64,000 bases of DNA from Dastarcus helophoroides (lineage: Eukaryota > Arthropoda > Insecta > Coleoptera > Bothrideridae), in the NCBI GenBank assembly GCA_028583605.1, contig CM053326.1:19053036-19117035 (forward strand). Direction: 5' to 3'. A program made the translations under genes and the position numbers. Position 1 is the stretch's first letter, and each line of letters starts with the position of its first letter. This document shows positions 20,220-32,624 of the stretch, piece after piece. The notes under the pieces are model-generated. The model was not told where the DNA came from, ran no database searches, and was given only the letters and a program-made list of their open reading frames with translations.

Positions 20220-22070
20220 TAAGCAAATTCTTTGTGTTATTTGTCATTTATTAAAAGCTAAGTGGCTAATGTAATATGATAATAGAAAAGATAGATTTAC
20301 TCTCACACAAACTTACTCTCAAATACCGCGCCAAACAGCGCTTGAACCTTTTATTTATAGCCACTATCCATTATATGGTGTAAAAGCCTGATTTTTTTTT
20401 GATATTTATTTTCGAAAATCTTTGCATTAGCAAATTGTTTGTCATATTTGTCATTTACCAAAAGCCTATGTATCCAATGTGGCCTAATAAATGAAAAGAT
20501 AGATTTTATCTCAGACAAACTTATACTCAAATACCACGACCAAAAGCTCTTGAACTTGTCATTTATAGATACACTGTATGAGATAAAAACCTGATTTTTT
20601 GTTATTTAGTTTTAAAAAACTTTTTTATCAACAAATTGTTTGTCCTATTTGTCATTTATCAAAATCTTATGGCAAACTTATACTCAAATACCACGACAAA
20701 ATGCGCTTGAACCCATCATTTATTGCTACTATACACTACGTAGGGTAGGAGCTTGATTTTTCTACTATTTAGTTTAAAATATTTTTATATCAGCAAATTG
20801 TTTGTTCTATGACATAATATGGCATAATGAAAATAGTATATTCTTCATAGTGAACTCTTATTGACCGGAAATATTATGTTTATTAATTTTATTTAACATT
20901 TCTTCGGCCCAGTTTGAAAATATTTAAATTTTTATTGTTTGTTGACAATATTCTAAACAGTTTTTAAAATATGACTACATGATATTTAAATTTATTTAAA
21001 ACATCACCTCATGACAGTTAACAAAATTAGATGTTAGTTTATTTCATGGTACATAGAATATGAAAAATAATAAATGGAAAACCAAAATTAGATATAAAAA
21101 AAATTTCGTTTTTTTGATAAATTATGAAGATATAAAGATATAAAAATATAAAAAATACATAAAAAAGGTTGTAGCACTGGACATCGATGTTTCGCTCTCA
21201 TTTGAGCTCGTCAGCAGTGCATAACATGAAAAGGGAACAATGAGGAAGAAATTCTTAAAAATTAAATTAAATTTTTTTATATTTTCATAATTTATCAAAA
21301 AAACGAAATTTTTTTCATATCTAATTTTGGTCTTCTATTTATTATTTTTCATATTCTATGTAAAATAAACTAACATCTTATTTTGTCAATTGTCATGAGG
21401 TAACGTTTTAAATAAATTTAAATATCACGTAGTCATATTTGAAAAACTGCTTACAATATTGTCAACAAACAATAAAAATTTAAATATTTCCAAATTGGGC
21501 CGAAGAAATGAATGTTAAATAAAATTAATAAACAAAATAGTTTAGCTGTATCTTATGCTTAGACAAACTTATTTTCAAATATTACGAGAAAAAGCGCTTG
21601 AACCAGTCATTTATAGCCACTATACTGTATAGGGTAATAGTTTGATCTTTTGTTATTTAGTTTCTAAAACCTTTGCATCAGCAAATTGTTTGTCATATTT
21701 GTCATTTACAAAAAACTCATGTGTCTACCATGACATTATAAAAGACAAACTATTTTTCCTTGGACAAACGTATTCTCGAATATCTCGACAAGAAGCCCTT
21801 GAATCCGCCCTTTATATTGATACAAAAACACTGTAGAGGGTAGAGGGTAAAGTTTTAATTGTTTCATATTTAGTTTCTAAAACTTTACATGAGTAAACTG
21901 TTTGTTCTATTTATCATTCATCGCAAACTTATGTGTCAATATAACATAATAAAACTACTGATATATTTTACCTTAGACTTATACTTAAATACGTAAAAAT
22001 CGCTTTAACCCGTCATTTGTGGATACTTTGGTTCTCTTTTGATTTTTTTTAAACATTCTAGAAAATACTT
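20220..22070. repeat. Satellite-like tandem repeat, about 205-base unit, interrupted
   Basis: The landmark CAAATTGTTTGTCAT-like word recurs at 20224, 20431, 20632, 20794, 21682 and 21895, with companion words (ACAAACTTA, CTCAAATACCACGAC, CGCTTGAACC, TTTATAGCCACTATA) in the same order each time. Spacing is 201-213 bases except where a unit has a deletion. The array is split by the foldback element at 20878-21533. Open stretches within it (for example 20027-20212 and 21642-21836) are by-products. Confidence 0.85.
20878..21533. mobile_element. Foldback (long inverted-repeat) element inserted in the satellite
   Basis: Arms of about 235 bases (20878-21115 and 21290-21533) are near-perfect reverse complements: the left begins GTTTATTAATTTTATTTAAC and the right ends with its inverse. 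The central loop contains TAGCACTGGACATCGATG, TTTCGCTCTCATTTGAGC and TCGTCAGCAGTGC, a non-palindromic cassette that resembles the ends of some retroelements, but I cannot name it. No ORF. No clear target duplication because it lies in repetitive DNA. Confidence 0.82.
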
Positions 22071-24940
22071 GTCACAGAGAGCAGCGACATAATGTTAATA
22101 ACCCAAAAAATTTGAAAGTGCACGAACAAAATAAGCATCCGCTCGCTTAAAATAGGATCACGAGTCATCTAAAGCACACACTGCATTTTTCTTGAGAACA
22201 GAAACGTCAAGGGGCACAATCAGACACGGTAAAACAAGGTAAAAATGTTAACAAACCCCATTCAAGCGATCAAGCCCGAATACTTCTTTCAAAAAATAAA
22301 TCTACTAAATCACAAACGTGATGAGACAAGACGAGAGCACTTGACAGCCCGTCGCTTAAGCTAGGGATTTTTTCGCACATCCCCGTTCTTTTGTTAATAC
22401 TTTTTTCAAATACACAAGACAGGAGCGCCTATAACAAAAGCGGTGTTCGTTCACCCCCAATTCCGTCATTCTCAGCATTTTTAATATGTGAGACTAATAG
22501 CTCTCGATGTCGCTGAGCCATTGAACTTGAAGAGCACTCAAAAAGCAACTTGGGGCGTCTGGAAGCGCGTAAAGATCTTCAGTAACGAAGGTTTTAAGAA
22601 TGTCTCGTATAATTAACGTTCAGTGCTGACTTGCGATTCATAAAGCTTGTTAGGGCGTCGGGCCTTTTTCCTTTCCTAATATCACCTCAGGACTTTATTA
22701 CTTTTTCTGCGACTGATGTCTGAAATGCAATTTTGTTTAAAACTCGATTTTTAATTCGACCTCGCTTTTTCATAAAAGTGTCATTGATTGAAGCGCCGGG
22801 AGTCGATCGCTAGAAGGCCGGGAGTAATATACGAGTATTAATTGTTAATTGGCATATTCTTTGATGTCATAAATTTGCAATTTGATGTCATAAATTCGTT
22901 GCAAATTTATGTCAGAACTGCGTACAGGATGATCAATGGAAATAGGCAAAATGTGGCGTTCTAATTAGAAATAGTAGAAAAAAAGTCGAACGAGTCATGT
23001 TCTGTAATATGACATAAATGAACTTATTACAGTTTAAGATATTTACAGCCAACAACCATAAGCCAGTTTCGTCTTTCATTGGCCTCATCAATATATTACG
23101 GTAGCTGTAAACATTTCCGATTTTTAACCATTTAGTTATTCACATATTCCATTGGTTAACTGATTTTCGACTTTATCTTAAGAGTAATATTTTTGCCATA
23201 TGCTAATTGAAACATGAGAATAACAACCATGTTATGTATGACGAACTAGTACAAACATCAAACACATTTAAATAAAAAACTACTGTTATATTTCATATTT
23301 CTTTAAAGTGTTAATAATATCTGCGATTTTGCTTTCAACGTATGATTGATAAAGTTACATCGTAATTGAAATTACAACTTAATTTTCAAGTATTTTGAGG
23401 CAATGATCTCTTTAAATTTCCCAGTAAAACTCATTCCGAGAACGCAATATGTACAAAGACTTTGATAATCCAAGAAGCGGCAGATTTCATGATGTTAGTT
23501 CTCTTTGGTGAGATTAAAACATAAAGTACACAAAGTTGCTCGACTATATATTTAACCTAGTTTGTTTTACTGCATTATAGCTGCATTATTTGCCCCAAAG
23601 AATCTAAATATTACCTAAAAAAATTATCGTTTTAGCTTTAGTACTCAAGGAAAGAAATAATTTTTGTTATGTATTACCTGTCCGATCATACTCTGATTAC
23701 ACATTTTATTAAACACAAGAAACTCCATATGGGCTAAACTTGCCTCTATTTATTTAGGTCTGCTGCTCTCGAATATTCGACTTCTAGAGAAGTCTGGAAT
23801 CAACACCTGCGTATCAGTTATTCCATTCAGTTGCCGGCGAGTAACATTACCATTCTTACACATACTACTACATTGTAGAGAATTACGTCATCTAAAGAAT
23901 TCATACACATTACTTTCTTAAAACCTCGCTTTCCAATTTAAGTAATTTTATTTCTTTCCCCCATATTATTGTTACTAAATCATATTTTTGCTAATTTAAT
24001 TAATTAAAGAAATCGTTATTATGATAATCAATTGTGCCATAAAACAATCTGTTTTTGTTTAGCTTCTTGCATTTGCCAACATCAAATGGAGATAAAATCG
24101 AAGCGGCATAAATGCTGAATTGTGCCAAAAACACAAATTATTTATTTTACCTTCGGATTAAAAACAGCCGAAATGAAAATAAAGCGGCCCGATGAGTATA
24201 AAAATAACCTCGTTAGAAGATTACCCAATAAGCTTTATTGGCCTGATGATGCCCTTTTAGCTTATTTATTCTTTACGGAGAAATTTATAAATTTTCCCTT
24301 GCCGAATGTGAAACGAGAACTTCGTTATTTATCACGATATCCTTCGAAAGTTACTTAATTTAACGATGGTTTTCTTTTTAGGTGAATCTTATTTCAGCCA
24401 TATTATATTGAAAAAAAAGATACCTTGGATTTCTCAGGCTCGTATTTTATCAATTAGGTTATATAAAGAAAAAGTAAAAGTTCAAAATAAAATTTAAATT
24501 AAAAACAAAAAACACTGGGCAATCTGGAGACTGCCGACAGAAGTGAAAACTTAGATCTAGCAAATAACAAAGCCTATGTAGTGTAGCTCGAACCCACACT
24601 AGTAAACAAGTCAGAATACTGGAAATATTTTAAAATAGATGCTGTCAAACTAACCTACCTTTTATAATTGTGGCTTGGCTCCTTGTAGTTGTGTGGAAAC
24701 AAATTTAATATTTATTAATAATGTATAAACCAACCTAATACTCATTATTGTACTGTGCAGTGATTTTACAACGATTAATTAATTATTAATAATTATTAAT
24801 TAATTAATAATTTAATTAAATAATAATCAACCTGAAACAGAATTTAAACAATGCACAATAGTCAATTTAACTTACAGTAGGCGTATAGTTATTTTTAAGA
24901 CGCAAGTTAGAAGCGCACTTCTCAAGGACAGAATATTTTT
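22071..24940. other. No gene recognised
   Basis: About 2.9 kb. 22080-22860 is more complex and less AT-biased than average. Short direct repeats of TGATGTCATAAATT occur at 22862-22915. A 78-codon open stretch at 24122-24358 is hydrophilic with no recognised domain. 24780-24830 is a TAAT/ATTA palindromic low-complexity patch. Confidence 0.4.
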
Positions 24941-24954
24941 TTTTGTTGAACGGA

Positions 24955-25180
24955 CTGGTCCTTGGTTATCTTCAAAAATTAAAATAAAAATTTTGTCCCC
25001 TGAAACCAGGAAAGATTAAAAAACACAATAAAGATTGCTCTAACGCGGTTTCGATAGCCAAGTTACCTATCTGAAGATAATAACTTGGCTATCGAAACGC
25101 TTTAGAGCAACCTTTGTTGTGTTTTTTAATCTTTCTTGGTTTCCGGGAGCAAGATTTGTATTTCAATTTTTAAGAACAGC
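24955..25180. repeat. Dispersed short foldback repeat (copy 2 of 3)
   Basis: Arms 24962-25062 and 25085-25175 are close reverse complements containing TTTTGTCCCCTGAAACCAGG, AAAGATTAAAAAACACAA and TTTCGATAGCCAAG. The loop is about 20 bases. Related to 12286-12405 and 43244-43345. Confidence 0.75.
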
Positions 25181-25185
25181 ATAGC

Positions 25186-25275
25186 TTAATTTATTAGGAT
25201 TGCCTCTCTCGCTTTCGTCTCTGGGAAGGTCGTGAGTTCAAACCCCAAGTGCTAATCACGCATTTTTTGTGTTCA
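25186..25275 (+). repeat. Possible tRNA-derived SINE head
   Basis: GCATAGCTTAATTTATTAGG resembles a degraded A box and GGTCGTGAGTTCAAACCCC, about 40 bases further on, resembles a B box (consensus GGTTCGANNCC). The spacing and wording are those of tRNA-like SINE heads. No clear tail or target duplication was seen. Confidence 0.4.
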
Positions 25276-25899
25276 GTTATTATTATGTTACGTTAGGCGC
25301 GTTGAGCAATTTTTGATAGCAGGCCAAGTTATGATTTTGCGTCACCATGAGACCATTTTGCGTTACGAACGTGCCCAAATTTTCACACTACAATATACTG
25401 TTAATATTAGAGTATGATAACGCGTGATGGCGAGATGGCGAGACCATAAGCTTACCTCGTATGCAAACTCGCTTAATGTGCCTAAAGAAGTTTTCACTTC
25501 AAAAAACTTTAATTTGCACATTTGGGGTTTCCTTTAAAAAGTCGAAGATTGAAATTGTCTAGAACTTCGCTTTTTTTCAGTTTGAAGTCGTTTTGAAATT
25601 TTCAAATTTTTAGATAAATTGAAGATCAAAATATAAAGGATATACTTCTTCCGGGATTGGACTGTGTCAAATAACTACTACGAACTTTCGCCCACCTATC
25701 GCAGGGCGCTTCTTCAGGAACAAAGACACAATACATGATAAATATAAATTCAAGGAAATATATAAAAATGAAAAATGAAAAAAGGCCAATTTCAAAAAAA
25801 AAATATCAGAGCACGGTAATTCAGTATGTCCACCATACCAGAGGCGAAATTCTCCTGAATTGAAAATTTAATACAAAGGATAAGAAAGTTTAGACAGAA

Positions 25900-26660
25900 G
25901 AGCTCTCATGTTGATGTTCCGCAATGGCTGACTGCGAAAATAAACCAGACTTAAGACATCTTTGGTGCTCGGATATTCGCGTCTTAAATGATCGCCCCGT
26001 TTCTCCGATGTACACTGAACCACAAGAACAAGGAACCCTGTACACACTGTTAGAACGAAAGAATGAAATCTTATCTTTGGGAGATGGGAGGAGCTGTTGG
26101 ATTTTTCAGGATGATGAAAAATTCGGTTTAATGTTGTGTTTTCTCAATAATTTTCCGATTTAAACTGTTACTCCGTGAACATAAGGAAGAAAAGGTTTAA
26201 AAGAAACTATTCAATTTTGAGAAGGACGAGGGGTAGGCTGAAGATGTCGTTTAATGACAGTTTCAATGTCGTGCGATTTGTTACCATTGTTGTGGAGGTT
26301 AAAACGAATTTTGTTCAATTCATCTGAAAGATTTATCGGCTGTGAAATTGCTACAGCTCGTGAAACCAGTGAATTTATAACATAAGCTTTTTGGGAAGAG
26401 TGATGATGGTACTGGAAGGTACTGGAACATTAGTGAATAGTGAACTGATGTCAAAACTTACCAGTATGTCGTAGGGGCTAGGGTTAATTCGGACAACAAT
26501 TCTGCAAAGTGTTTAGAATTTAAGACGTGTGATGATGTGTTTCCGGAATACTATTTGAGGATGTTATATAAATATTTGGAGACATTGTAGGTAGGTGAAT
26601 TTATCCTGCTGATAATGGGCCTTAAAGAAATATCGGGTTTGTGAAATTTGACGCCATATC
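25900..26660 (-). pseudogene. Penelope-like reverse transcriptase/GIY-YIG, left copy, internally deleted
   Basis: Reading the minus strand from about 26655: KPDISLRPIIS, SHVLNSKHFAELLSELTL and a motif A like FDISSVHYSLMF at about 26440. The sequence then jumps, at about 26420, to the region that in the right copy lies near 27950 (IITLPKK), so the catalytic palm motifs B and C are deleted. The GIY-YIG endonuclease end follows at about 26060-25920, with YIGETGRSFKTRISEHQRC in one frame. In this copy the endonuclease segment is longer than in the right copy, which lacks a few bases after GATGTCT. The N-terminal half of the protein is missing because of the head-to-head junction. Confidence 0.82.
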
Positions 26661-26661
26661 C

Positions 26662-28520
26662 TATAATCAGTCCAAAAAATATTTGAATTAGAAAATCTGA
26701 AACACGAGAAGAAATTCGAATCCCCAAGTACCAAAGTCAAAACTTATAATTTAGTCTCAAGGACGGTGGTCAGTTTGTCTTCCCGGCCTCTGTCAGATAA
26801 CGAACATACCATCTTATCTAAAGGACTGAATTTTGCTATCGCCCCAAGAAAAATTCCAACAGAGGAAATAATCAGTGCAGTAGAGTTTTTCCTCAGAAAT
26901 CTCCCCAAGGAGGCAGCAGATCCTATTCGTTTTCAAACTACGAAAATACTAAAACATGCCAAGCCACCAAAGTCCAATATTTCTAGAGAAGATAGATGTT
27001 CCCTTAAAACCCTGAAAACAGATTCTTCAATCACTAGTCTCTCGGCTGATAAGGGTAACGCAACTGTTACCTTGGATAATTCCGAGTATGTATCCAAAAT
27101 TAATACTCTGTTGAATGAATGACTGATCCTATATTCCTCTTCCGCGGAACCCAACAAGCAAAATTGAACGCGAATTCAAGTCCAAGCTGAAATCCTTAAA
27201 TTTGTTCACAGACACTCTCAGACATCTTGTTCCGAGAGATTTCAAACCACCTCGTCTTTATGGTCTACCCAAAATTTACAAACCCCATATATCTTTCAGG
27301 CCCATTATCAGCACGATAAATTTACCTACCCACAATGTCTCAAAATTTGTATCTAACATCTTCAAGTCATATACCGGAAACACATCATCACACGTCTTAA
27401 ATTCTAATCACTTTGTAGAATTGTTGTCCAAATTAACCCTAGACCCCAACGACATACTGGTAAGTTTTGACGTCAGTTCACTATTCGCTAATGTTCCATT
27501 TTCCGACTCCATGACGATAATTCGTCAATTACTTTCAGGCAATGAGAATGCAGATTCTGTAGTTGATTTAACTAAAATGTGCCTCACATCGACTTATTTT
27601 TCTTTTAATGGCAGCTTCTACAAACAAGTAACCGGCAACCCAATGGGTTTCTCCTTATCCCCAGTCGTAGCAAAAATATTTTTATGAAATCTTTTGAAAA
27701 TACTGCGTTGGAAACTGCGAATTTAAAACCCAATGTATGGCTTCGAGATGATACATTTATTGTATAGCTAAATTTATTTTTGCAACACCTAAACAGTTTA
27801 CATTCTTCCATTAGCGTTACTATGGAAATCGAAACTAACTGTTCTCTTCCTTTCTTGACGTACCGGTCACCCGTTAACCAACCGGTCGCGTCTCTCATTC
27901 CGTTTATCGAAAACCCACCCATACTAATCGTTATTTGCATGCATAGTCCCATCATCACCCTTCCCAAAAACGTTCTGTTATAAATTCACTGGTTTCACGA
28001 GCTGTAGCAGTTTTAAAACCGATAAATCTTTTAGAAGAATTGAAAAAAATTCATTTTAACCGCCGCAACAATGGTTACAAATCGTACGACATTGAAACTG
28101 TCATTAAACGACATCTTTACCCTACCTCTCGTCCTTCACAGAATTCAATAGTTTCTTCTAAAGCCTTTCTTCCTTATGTTCACGGAGTAGCAGATCAAAT
28201 CGGAAATTTCTTGAGAAAACACAACATTAAACCAATTTTTTCATCATCTTCAAAAATTTAACAGCTCCTCCCATCTCCCAAAGATAAAATTTTATCCTTT
28301 CGTTCTAATGGTGTGTACAGGATTCCTTGTTCTTGGGGTTCAGTGTACATCGGAGAAACGGGGCGATCATTTAAGACGCGAATATCTGAGCACCAAAGAT
28401 GTCTGGTTTATTTTCGCAGTCAGCCATTGCGGAACATCAACATAATACCAAAAACATCAACATCAACAACAATCGACGGTTACATGCTTGACTTCATCGG
28501 AAATCTTCGGGAGTAATCGC
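26662..28520 (+). pseudogene. Penelope-like reverse transcriptase with GIY-YIG endonuclease, right copy
   Basis: N-terminal region: VVSLSSRPLSDNEHTILSKG, then SLSADKGNATVTLDNSEYV. Reverse transcriptase: LYGLPKIYKP, RPIISTINLPTHNVSK, motif A ILVSFDVSSLFANVP with its Asp, and motif B TGNPMGFSLSPVVAKIF. Motif C is degraded: WLRDDTFIV stands where a YVDD-type motif is expected and is followed by a stop near 27765. After several shifts: HFNRRNNGYKSYDIETVIKR, LRKHNIKPIF, then the GIY-YIG nuclease as GVYRIPCSWGSVYIGETGRS and FKTRISEHQRC (28313-28400), with GVYRI and YIG in the expected order. A small deletion after HQRC shifts the frame. Stops at 27121, 27686 and 28259 confirm a dead copy. In the family these proteins copy element RNA at chromosomal breaks. 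Confidence 0.92.
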
Positions 28521-28539
28521 GCAGACGAATGGTATATAA

Positions 28540-28720
28540 AGTTTCCCTTTCTTTCTTTCTTTCCCTTCAGAAGAGTTTCGCCTCTGATATGGTGGACGTA
28601 GTGAGTTACCGTGCTCTTCTGTCTAAACTTTCTTATCATTTGTACCAAATTTTCAATTCAAAAGAGTTTCGCCTCTCTGGTATGGTGGACTTACTGAGTT
28701 ACCGTGCTTTGATGTTTTGA
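28540..28720 (+). repeat. Duplicated 3' non-coding segment of the Penelope-like copy
   Basis: AGAGTTTCGCCTCT followed by GATATGGTGGAC (or GGTATGGTGGAC) and GAGTTACCGTGCT occurs twice about 95 bases apart (from about 28571 and about 28662). A CTTT-rich run precedes the first copy at 28543-28566. Confidence 0.7.
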
Positions 28721-28873
28721 AATTGGCCTTTTTTCATTTTTGTATATTTCCTTGTATTTTATTCTTCATTTATTGTTTCTTTGTTCCTGAAGAAGCCCCT
28801 TACGATGATGGGCGCAACGTTGAACACTTTTAGTAGTTCTTTGACACGGTCCAATCCCGGAAGAAGTATATCC

Positions 28874-30660
28874 TGCACTGATTCTGGTCGTGAAAGCCTT
28901 CGTTATTATATTAAAATATAAATTTTAAATTAAAATTGAAATTTCAAAAATAAAATTAAAATTTTGAAACTTAAATTGAAATTTTAAATAAAAAATCAAA
29001 AATTGGAACTTATTGAATTAAAACCTTTCCGAAATTTTGAAATTTTTGGATAAAAACGAAGCTTGAAATATGAACTTTTAGATTTATTAAATCTAAATTT
29101 TGAGGTTAAAATCTAAAACCTTAAATTGGAATTTAGAAAATACAATTAAAAGTTCATTATTTTTGGATTAGTTCCATTTTTTTTTTCTGAATGTTCAACT
29201 ATAATCGGAAAATTGGGCTTTATATCATGCATTTTTGTATTAATTTATTATTCTAAATTTTAAAGCGAAATTCAAAAATTTGGGTGTAATTCCGATTTTT
29301 TTTAATCCGATTTTAATCTCGAAATCAAACTTAAAAAAAATTTATACAAAAACCGTAAGTCTTTGTAAGACTTATCTTTACGGGCATCGAACCAGTTTCA
29401 TTCTCTTTTCAATTAAATGATGGACAACAGATAAAGGCGCTGGCCTAAAGTGAGCCTCCACATATCCCAATTAAAAAATTTCAATATGACGTACCAAGCG
29501 ATAAAATTTTTTTCAATATCGGCATTACCTGTTTCTCTAATTTTCGAATTTCCATCGATATTTATTCTGAAACTTCAATTAACAATATCATAATTAATTG
29601 GGAATATTTTCCGCCTAACCTAAAATGTTATTAGCGATAGAAACATTCAATTTTGTGTATTTGGCGAGCTGGGAGCTTGCTGCCCTAATAGGTATCGCCC
29701 TGCCATCAGGTCGAGGATGATGAATGGAATTTCTCTTTTAAAAGTTGGTATTTAATTGAAACATCGGGCGCACGTGGGGCCAAACCGCATCGCAAACAAT
29801 TTATTCGCGTGCATTCAGCGCTTTTCGACCGCATCACTTGCCAGAGAAATTTTACATTTTGCAGAAATAATTTCTCGATATACCGCCATTAATCGATGAA
29901 CGTTTGTATTTTAATGATCTTTTCGATTGTTTTTGATGCTTTCGTTTCAATTAAATCACTGTATAATATCAATGAGAGTTTGATGGTGAACCTGTGACAT
30001 ACTTGCTAAAAGTAACATTGAAAGAATTTTGATTAAAACTTTTTTTTTAACTTTTATATCTAACGGCGTGTTTACATTGGACACTTTATTCTGTACACTT
30101 CTTTCTGACATAAAATATATTTCTCTCTGACATAAGTTCAACTATCCACAGTGAAGCTATCTACTCCCAGCTGTACAGATAAGTCTCGAATAGCTTCTCT
30201 CAACATAGCTGACACTTATGTTAGAGAGAAATGTACGGAATAAAGGGTCTAATCTAAACGTACCCTAAGAAAAATTAACACTATTGAAACACTTCATGTT
30301 AAGAACCTAGAATTATATAATTTTAAATTTAATGAACCGGCAAGTTTTGGTGTCAGTTTGCAGTTTGAATTTTGCTGTAAAAAATGTTCAAGGTCTATTA
30401 AAGGTCTTTCATAATTAAAGTTCATTGAAATCAAATCATTCTCGTTTAAAGGCCACTGACCCCTTTAAAGTCGTTTACAGCTGGTCGAGACTCGTGCAGT
30501 CGCTGCAGTTTGAATTGTGGTGCTAAAAATGTGCCAGGATGCCTATTATAGCTTTTAAAGTGTGTACTAAACATTTTTATTTATTTTCTTAGTTTTTGGT
30601 TCTAAATTAAAAATCTAAATCTTTTCTAGACATTTTTTTATTTACTTTGAAAATTTCGCC
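28874..30660. other. No gene recognised
   Basis: 28910-29350 is AAATTTTGAAATT-like low-complexity DNA. 29640-29900 is more complex and could be unique sequence. No domain-bearing ORF. Confidence 0.45.
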
Positions 30661-31031
30661 TTAATACAGTGCAGTCTCCTATAACGGACACCTCTAATGA
30701 GTGGACAACTCTATTAAGCGGACGACAGTTTGCATAGTCCCGAACTGCCTAGCAGGAAATTCCACATAAATGAGTCTCTATTGAGCGGACTCTCCCTTGG
30801 GCGAACGCGGCCACGATGTTTTCATACAAAACGCCCAGAAGCTCTCTCTTAAGCGGACACAATATAGTTACAATAACATTGCGCAAGATGATATCTGCTC
30901 GGTACTTCCCCAACTGCCGGGTAATTCCTTATCGGATCGTGTTACTGTTACACAAATGTTCTTTAGTCATTTAGTTTCAAATTTTTGTGCCACATTAGTA
31001 CTTTATACCATAGATTAAGTGCTGATAAAAA

Positions 31032-32624
31032 ATATCTGGTAAACGTCGTGTGTTAACTCTGAAAGAGAAAATTGATGTAGTGGAGATATACAATAAAGAG
31101 AAGCTCACAATCAGGGTAAGAGATTTATCTAAATATTCTAATATAGGAAAAACGCAAGCCGCTGGAATTATTAAAAACAGAAGTGAATTATTGAGCAAGT
31201 GGCAATCTAATATTAATACAGGCATGAAACACAGTTTTTTTAAATCAATCTGTTTTAACATAGTAGGCTTTGTTATGATTGGTTTGTAAAAACAGGAAAT
31301 AAAAGAATCCATTTGTCAGGTAAATTTATAAATGCATGTGGTATGTCGTTGTCTATTTTCTTCTTAAATTTGTAGGACCTCTAGTAAGAGCTAAAGCAAA
31401 GAAGATTGCTAAGAGTTTGGGATACAAGAATTTTAGTGCGTCATCTGGGTGGCTAAATAAATTTCGTAAGCGGCATAATATAGCTTTTAAAGCCGTATCT
31501 GGAGAAGCTGGAGGTATTAATCCAAAAGATGTGCAAAGTTTCTTAAATAAAGTGCCTTCTCTGTTGAAAGATTATTCTTTAAAAGATATATTTAATGTAA
31601 ATGAAGCAGGTCTTTTTTTGAGCTTTACCGGACAAGACATTAATGTTTAAAAGTGAAAAATGTATCGGTGGAAGGATGGCTAAAGAAATACTTACGATAG
31701 TGCATTGTGTAAATATGGCTGGCAAGAAAGAAAAAGTATTAGTTATTGGTAAGTCGCAAAAGCCAAGAGCATTTAAAAACATCAATGTAAACCAATTACC
31801 TGTTATATGGAAAAGTAATAAAAAAGCTTGGATGACGGTTACTATAACAAAAGAATGGCTTATAAAAGTTGACACAAGAATGGGCGCAGAAAGCAGAAAA
31901 ATTTTACCATTTTTGAATAATGCCTCTTCTCACCTTAAGGACATTGTGTTCAAAAATATTCAGTTGGTTTTTTTTGTTTCGAAATTGTACGTCAGTTGTT
32001 CAATTACTAGATCGGGGCATTATCCAAAATTTTAAAGGATTGTATAAAACAATTTTGGTTAAAAATGGAATCTGTTGATAGCATTCAAAATCTAATCAAA
32101 TCTCTAAATGTACTAGATGGTGTGTATTTTCTAAAAGCTGCTTGGCAGAAAGTTACATCAGAAACAATTCAAAATTGTGTTCGTAAAGCAGGATTCTCTC
32201 TTAAAGATAACCCAAGAATGATAGATCTCAATAATGATTTTGCAGCAGAAGATAATTGACCTTTGTCTATCTTAGATGAAATATGTAAAACCTCTAAAGC
32301 AATGGGCATTGAGTGCAATGATTTGGAAGAATATATTAACATAGATACAAATTTAATATTAGAAGATGATAGTGACCTAATTCCTGCCGATATACAATAT
32401 AAAACCGTGAACATTTCTGATGATTCTGACATAATCCTGATACGAATATAACAAATCATCAACAAGCCATTGTCTTGGTTAAAGATTTACAAGAATTCTC
32501 GAATAATAAGAGAGACTCTAATGCAATGGAGATGTTATCTGATCTGCAAGTACATTTTCAAGATATTGCGCATAAAACAAAAACACGCCAAACTACGTTA
32601 TTTGAATTTTTCAGTGTACCATAA
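31032..32624 (+). pseudogene. Tigger-like transposase with CENP-B-type DNA-binding domains, dead
   Basis: The likely start codon is mutated to ATA at 31032 (then SGKRRVLTLKEKIDVVEIYN). First helix-turn-helix: LSKYSNIGKTQAAGIIKNRS. A 56-base intron (31320-31375, GTAAAT...TTTGTAG) joins HLSG to PLVRAKAKKIAKSLGY, the second CENP-B-like helix-turn-helix, with ASSGWLNKFRKRHNI. In the DDE_1 domain, IFNVNEAGLF stands where family members have DETG (Asp to Asn), and FLNNASSH stands where they have DNA-P-SH (again Asp to Asn), so two catalytic positions are gone. Then KSNKKAWMTVTITKEWL. The frame shifts near 31270, 31640 and 31980, and a TGA lies at 32257-32259; the C-terminus ends LFEFFSVP. Confidence 0.9.
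31320..31375 (+). other. Intron in the Tigger-like transposase
   Basis: Removing GTAAAT...TTTGTAG restores continuity of the second DNA-binding domain (LSG/PLVRAKAKK) in phase 1. Seen in sequence only. Confidence 0.6.

Larger units (their letters stand above)
25638..28873. mobile_element. Head-to-head pair of Penelope-like elements
   Basis: Both outer ends carry the same sequence in opposite orientation: GGATATACTTCTTCCGGG from 25638 and its reverse complement ending at 28873, extending inward over several hundred bases including the GIY-YIG region. The left copy runs on the minus strand (25638 to about 26660) and the right copy on the plus strand (about 26662-28873). Penelope-like elements are known for partial inverted and tandem copies, but here each half has decayed separately. 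Confidence 0.85.

Noticed and set aside
28871..28905. Second hammerhead at the Penelope right end (CTGATTCTGGTCGTGAAAG)
   Set aside because: CTGA and GAAA are present but the core lacks CTGANGA and no stem II or stem I pairing is visible.
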